Part shown: positions 5,845-7,776 of the stretch, in pieces
Position numbering within the stretch: the first letter of the stretch is position 1
How the letters are laid out: each line of letters starts with the position of its first letter
Assembly (NCBI GenBank): GCA_910586285.1
Contig: CAJUGR010000087.1
Coordinates: forward strand, 1-7,776
Length of the DNA: 7,776 nucleotides
Origin: an uncultured Erysipelotrichaceae bacterium
GTDB lineage: Bacteria > Bacillota_I > Bacilli_A > Erysipelotrichales > Erysipelotrichaceae
Direction of reading: 5' to 3'
Program-made: the position numbers and the translations under genes
The notes under the pieces: generated by a model
What the model was told of the DNA's origin: nothing
What the model saw: only the letters and a program-made list of their open reading frames with translations
The model's database searches: none

Positions 5845-6211
5845 ATAATACTTCCGGAGCCAAGGATACGATTTTCATGAAATCCTTGTCACGCAGTTCT
5901 CTTGCCACAGGCCCGAAAATTCTGGTGCCGCGCGGCGTTTTATCATCTTTAATCAACACTACGGCATTGTCGTCAAATTTGATATAGGTTCCGTTTTCAC
6001 GACGTACACCGCGTTTGGTGCGGACAATTACGCCTTTTACAACATCCCCTTTTTTTACCGTACCGCCGGGAGTAGCCTGTTTCACGGTACAAACGACAAT
6101 ATCGCCGATATTGGAAAACTTGCGTACGCTGCCGCCCAAGCAGCGGATAACCAATACTTCTTTGGCTCCGGTATTATCGGCAACACGCAATCTACTTTCA
6201 TTTTGAATCAT
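5843..6211 (-). CDS. rplN: 50S ribosomal protein L14 (uL14)
   Basis: L14 lies on the subunit interface of the 50S particle and forms bridge contacts with 16S rRNA. It is also the docking site of the silencing factor RsfS. The 122-residue product, of exactly the usual length, starts MIQNESRLRVADNTGAKEVL and keeps CLGGS (24-28), a GDVVKGVIVRTKRGVRRENG core and the closing GTRIFGPVARELR (about 95-107). AGGAGGT lies 8 nt before the ATG in a 21-nt gap after rpsQ. In E. coli this gene opens the spc operon, but here there is no terminator or promoter-sized space before it, so S10 and spc genes appear continuous. Confidence 0.98.
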   Translation of the reverse strand: MIQNESRLRVADNTGAKEVLVIRCLGGSVRKFSNIGDIVVCTVKQATPGGTVKKGDVVKGVIVRTKRGVRRENGTYIKFDDNAVVLIKDDKTPRGTRIFGPVARELRDKDFMKIVSLAPEVL

Positions 6212-6232
6212 GAATGCTTACCTCCTGTCGGC

Positions 6233-6493
6233 CTAAAGCTCAACGGCTTTTTTGACGATTTCAACCAAACGGAAGCGTTTTGTCGCCGACAACGGACGTG
6301 TTTCCATAATCACTACGGTATCACCGGTTTTCGCTTCATTCTTTTCGTCATGAGCCTTGAACTTTTTCGAATATTTCACCCGTTTCCCATAAATAGGATG
6401 GGTTTTCTTTGTTTCTACAATTACCGTGATCGTCTTATCCATTTTATCGGAAATGACGGTGCCGCGGTATGTTTTACGGTTCGATCTTTCCAT
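6233..6493 (-). CDS. rpsQ: 30S ribosomal protein S17 (uS17)
   Basis: S17 is a primary 16S rRNA binder of the 5' domain, with an OB-fold. The 86-residue product starts MERSNRKTYRGTVISDKMDK and has TVIVETKKTHPIYGKRVKYSKKF (about 23-45), HDEKNEAKTGDTVVIMETRPLS (about 48-69) and the closing TKRFRLVEIVKKA, all typical. The ATG comes 12 nt after the rpmC TAG, which overlaps the AGGAGG site. The stop is TAG. Confidence 0.98.
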   Translation of the reverse strand: MERSNRKTYRGTVISDKMDKTITVIVETKKTHPIYGKRVKYSKKFKAHDEKNEAKTGDTVVIMETRPLSATKRFRLVEIVKKAVEL

Positions 6494-6505
6494 ACTTCAA
6501 TCCTC

Positions 6506-6706
6506 CTATTCCTGGGACGCAAGCTCACGCTCGCGCATCACTGTCTTAATGCGGGCAATGCTTTTCTTCACTGTACGCATCCGGGCGGTGTTGGTCAACT
6601 GACCGGTGGCTTGCTGGAAACGAAGATTGAAGAGTTCATCTTTAAGCGTTTCGATCTCTTGTTGTAATTCGGTATTGCTTTTTTCTCTGATCTCTTTCGC
6701 TGTCAT
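6506..6706 (-). CDS. rpmC: 50S ribosomal protein L29 (uL29)
   Basis: L29 is a small two-helix protein next to the tunnel exit of the 50S subunit, close to L23 where trigger factor and signal recognition particle dock. The 66-residue product starts MTAKEIREKSNTELQQEIET and has the signature KDELFNLRFQQATGQLTNTA (23-42) followed by a basic second helix. The ATG is only 2 nt after the rplP stop. Its Shine-Dalgarno AAAGGAG lies inside the last codons of rplP, so coupling is likely. Confidence 0.97.
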   Translation of the reverse strand: MTAKEIREKSNTELQQEIETLKDELFNLRFQQATGQLTNTARMRTVKKSIARIKTVMRERELASQE

Positions 6707-6708
6707 AA

Positions 6709-7122
6709 TTACTTAACTCCTTTTCTAACAAATTTTGTTTTTACCGGTAATTTGTGAGAAGCAAGACGGAAAGCCTCGCGTGCCACTTCTTCACTTACTC
6801 CCTCGATTTCAAACATGATACGGCCCGGCTTTACAACTGCTACCCATCCTTCAGGAGCACCTTTACCGGAACCCATACGTACTTCAAGCGGTTTTTTCGT
6901 AATTGCCAAATGCGGGAATATACGAATCCAAACCTTACCGCCACGTTTCATATAACGTGTCATCGCAATACGGGCAGCTTCTATTTGACGGTTGCTTACA
7001 TAAGCACCGGAATCTGCCATCAGACCGAATTCACCGAAGTTTACTTCGCGGCCTGCCTTGCTGCGTCCTTCATAGCTCAAACGGTGAGGACGTCTATATT
7101 TTGTTCTTTTTGGCATCAACAT
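6709..7122 (-). CDS. rplP: 50S ribosomal protein L16 (uL16)
   Basis: L16 joins late in 50S assembly and helps position tRNA in the A site. The 137-residue product starts MLMPKRTKYRRPHR and keeps FGEFGL (29-34), SNRQIEAARIAMTRYMKRGG (43-62), the conserved VRMGSGKGAPEGW loop (81-93) and ASHKLPVKTKFV near the C-terminus. The Arg before MGSGKG matches the residue hydroxylated in E. coli. The first ATG is chosen over the ATG at codon 3 because AGGAGG (7133-7138) is 10 nt away and MLMPKR is a common family start. The Shine-Dalgarno site is in the last codons of rpsC. Confidence 0.98.
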   Translation of the reverse strand: MLMPKRTKYRRPHRLSYEGRSKAGREVNFGEFGLMADSGAYVSNRQIEAARIAMTRYMKRGGKVWIRIFPHLAITKKPLEVRMGSGKGAPEGWVAVVKPGRIMFEIEGVSEEVAREAFRLASHKLPVKTKFVRKGVK

Positions 7123-7125
7123 AGA

Positions 7126-7776
7126 TTAGTTTCCTCCTTCCGCTTTTGCCCCTTCTGCCTTAGCAGTGTTGTTGTTACGGTTATTGCGGTTTCCGCGATC
7201 ATTACGTCCGCCGCGGTTATTGCGACGACGGCGATCGTTCACCGGATTTTTCGGTGCTTCCGGCTCCGTTACCATTTGTCCCGGTAATACTTCACCGCGG
7301 CAAATCCACACTTTAACGCCAAGACGTCCGTAGGTTGTGCTTGCTTCTTCCCATGCATAGTCAATATCCGCACGAAGTGTATGAAGCGGAACGACACCTT
7401 CGGAATAGCCTTCGGTACGTGCCATATCAGCCCCGCCCAAACGTCCGGATACGCTGGTTTTAATACCCTTTGCGCCGGCACGCATTGTACGCTGAATTGC
7501 TTTTTTCTGGCAAGTACGGAAGCTTGCACGCTGCTCTAACTGATCGGCGATGCTTCTTGCAACCAAGCGCGCATCTAAATCAGGATTAGCGATTTCAAGC
7601 ACTTTCACATAGACATTTTTCTTTGTCAGTTTTTCTAATTTCTTTTTCAGATTTTCAATATTTTCACCGTTGGTACCGATGATCACACCCGGACGAGCGG
7701 TACGGATCATGATTTCCACACGGTTTTTTGAACGCTCGATTTCAACACGGCTGACGGAAGCTGCTTTGCATTCCTG
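7126..7776 (-). CDS. rpsC: 30S ribosomal protein S3 (5' end beyond window), with extended C-terminal tail
   Basis: S3 sits at the mRNA entry channel of the 30S head and contributes to mRNA unwinding. The frame is open to base 7776, giving 216 visible residues from QECKAASVSRVEIERSKNRV onward, so about 45 N-terminal residues are missing. Landmarks are the KH-domain RPGVIIGTNGENIENL (GxxG loop GTNG, where GKGG is common), IQRTMRAGAKGIKTSVSGRL, GGADMARTE and VPLHTLRADIDYAWEEA. The S3 core ends near VWICRGEVLPGQ. About 49 extra residues follow (7126-7275), including an Arg/Asn/Gly-rich stretch, then KAEGAKAEGGN. A GTG at 7717-7719 opens a shorter frame but is internal to the S3 sequence and not a start. 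Confidence 0.97.
   Translation of the reverse strand, partial: QECKAASVSRVEIERSKNRVEIMIRTARPGVIIGTNGENIENLKKKLEKLTKKNVYVKVLEIANPDLDARLVARSIADQLEQRASFRTCQKKAIQRTMRAGAKGIKTSVSGRLGGADMARTEGYSEGVVPLHTLRADIDYAWEEASTTYGRLGVKVWICRGEVLPGQMVTEPEAPKNPVNDRRRRNNRGGRNDRGNRNNRNNNTAKAEGAKAEGGN

Noticed and set aside
6754..7287. Plus-strand open frame of 177 codons opposite rplP and rpsC
   Set aside because: Antisense shadow of two certain genes; Cys/Phe/Thr-rich translation with no family resemblance and no start signals.
7717..7719. GTG as start of rpsC
   Set aside because: The frame stays open upstream to the window edge and encodes typical S3 sequence (ASVSRVEIER), so the gene starts outside the window.

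Overview
The window is one uninterrupted stretch of a ribosomal-protein supercluster, with every gene on the minus strand (transcription runs from high to low coordinates). In transcription order it holds the 3' part of rpsC, then rplP, rpmC, rpsQ (the end of the S10 block), rplN, rplX, rplE, rpsN, rpsH, rplF, rplR, rpsE, rplO, secY, adk (the spc block), and finally, after a 298-nt non-coding gap, the 5' part of infA (start of the alpha block). Both window ends cut a gene.

The organism looks like a moderate-to-low-GC Firmicute. Strong AGGAGG Shine-Dalgarno sites precede nearly all genes. S14 is the short zinc-binding form, adenylate kinase has a four-cysteine zinc LID, and the protein sequences resemble those of Bacilli and their relatives. 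Two genes often present here are missing: rpmD (L30) between rpsE and rplO, and map (methionine aminopeptidase) between adk and infA. Lack of L30 is known in Mollicutes, so a lineage near the Erysipelotrichia/Mollicutes side of the Firmicutes is a reasonable guess. That is an inference, not something the sequence proves.

The gene products act together. The S and L proteins build the 30S and 50S subunits, SecY forms the membrane channel through which ribosomes export proteins, Adk balances adenine nucleotides, and IF1 works in translation initiation. Gene junctions are very tight (1 to 21 nt). Six junctions are exactly 12 nt long, with the upstream TAG stop overlapping the downstream Shine-Dalgarno site. 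The 298-nt gap before infA contains a good extended -10 promoter, two small hairpins after adk, and inverted repeats in the infA leader.

I found no mobile element, RNA gene, CRISPR array or new system. The points most worth a second look are the repeated stop/Shine-Dalgarno module with its strong TAG bias, the missing L30, the Arg/Asn/Gly-rich tail on S3, and the infA promoter and leader. Two start codons were moved inward on Shine-Dalgarno grounds (adk and rplX).
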